From positions 1 to 13,936 of the forward strand of contig CBDVAK010000066.1 of NCBI GenBank assembly GCA_965371945.1: a stretch of DNA of 13,936 bases, written 5' to 3'. The notes under the pieces were generated by a model. The model was not told where the DNA came from and made no database searches. It saw only the letters and a program-made list of their open reading frames with translations. This document shows positions 13,901 to 13,936 of this stretch, in pieces. The DNA comes from CBDVAK01 sp965371945 (lineage in GTDB: Bacteria; Pseudomonadota; Gammaproteobacteria; Competibacterales; JAHEDQ01). Every line of letters starts with the position of its first letter. Positions within the stretch are counted from its first letter, which is position 1. The translations under genes were made by a program, and so were the position numbers.

Positions 13901-13936
13901 TCACAACCGATGCCGGTAGAGCGCTTCGTATGCGGG
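13901..13936 (-). CDS. Possible C-terminal end of a gene leaving the window
   Basis: Read from the window edge on the minus strand, 11 codons (PAYEALYRHRL) run to a TGA at 13901-13903. The peptide looks protein-like and the hairpin at 13837-13887 lies 13 bp beyond the stop, as expected for the end of a gene. Eleven residues cannot establish a gene or a family. Confidence 0.25.
   Translation of the reverse strand, partial: PAYEALYRHRL

Noticed and set aside
1..13936. Defence system, prophage or integrative island
   Set aside because: All recognisable genes are ordinary metabolic, envelope or signalling genes; no integrase, phage, toxin-antitoxin or CRISPR signal was found.

Overview
The window looks like chromosomal DNA of a GC-rich gammaproteobacterium. 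Family-level resemblance of the gamma-type glutamate-cysteine ligase, the YfcG-type glutathione transferase, the periplasmic DsrE-like protein and the octaheme cytochrome would fit a Chromatiales- or Woeseia-like marine or sediment organism. That placement is inference from protein style; no rRNA or marker gene is present. I see no tRNA, rRNA, CRISPR array, phage gene or transposase.

Layout. 1-186: a MITE-like palindromic element (5-165) behind gshA. 187-1767 (-): gshA, apparently with a TTG start. 1768-2089: divergent control region. 2090-2581 (+): DUF2505 protein. 2582-2929: a candidate small minus-strand ORF and a promoter with a perfect TATAAT. 2930-4567 (+): a class III nucleotide cyclase fused to an N-terminal DUF427 domain, whose start region is an exact 18-bp tandem duplication. 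4569-4733: a second long palindromic element. 4769-5203 (-): exported DsrE-like protein. 5315-6016 (-): YfcG-type glutathione transferase. 6094-7521 (+): PBP4-type D,D-peptidase (dacB). 7551-9287 (-): gamma-glutamyltransferase. 9379-10287 (+): EamA/DMT transporter. 10217-12484 (-): octaheme cytochrome c with HEAT and TPR repeats, overlapping the transporter tail to tail. 12665-13015 (+): small GrlR-like protein. 13012-13797 (-): glycerophosphodiester phosphodiesterase, sharing stop-codon bases with the previous gene. 13837-13887: a REP-like hairpin. 13901-13936 (-): perhaps the last codons of another gene.

How the genes relate. Almost every gene is alone, in divergent or convergent pairs, so there is little operon structure. 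Three genes share glutathione chemistry: gshA (first step of synthesis), the YfcG-type enzyme (glutathione-dependent disulfide reduction) and ggt (periplasmic breakdown). They are not co-transcribed and unrelated genes lie between them, so the theme may be chance. Several products act in the envelope: PBP4, GGT, the DsrE-like protein and the octaheme cytochrome.

The items most worth follow-up are the DUF427-GAF-like-cyclase fusion with an Arg where the purine-recognising Lys is expected, the octaheme cytochrome with its repeat scaffold, and the palindromic intergenic elements, two of them about 160 bp long.
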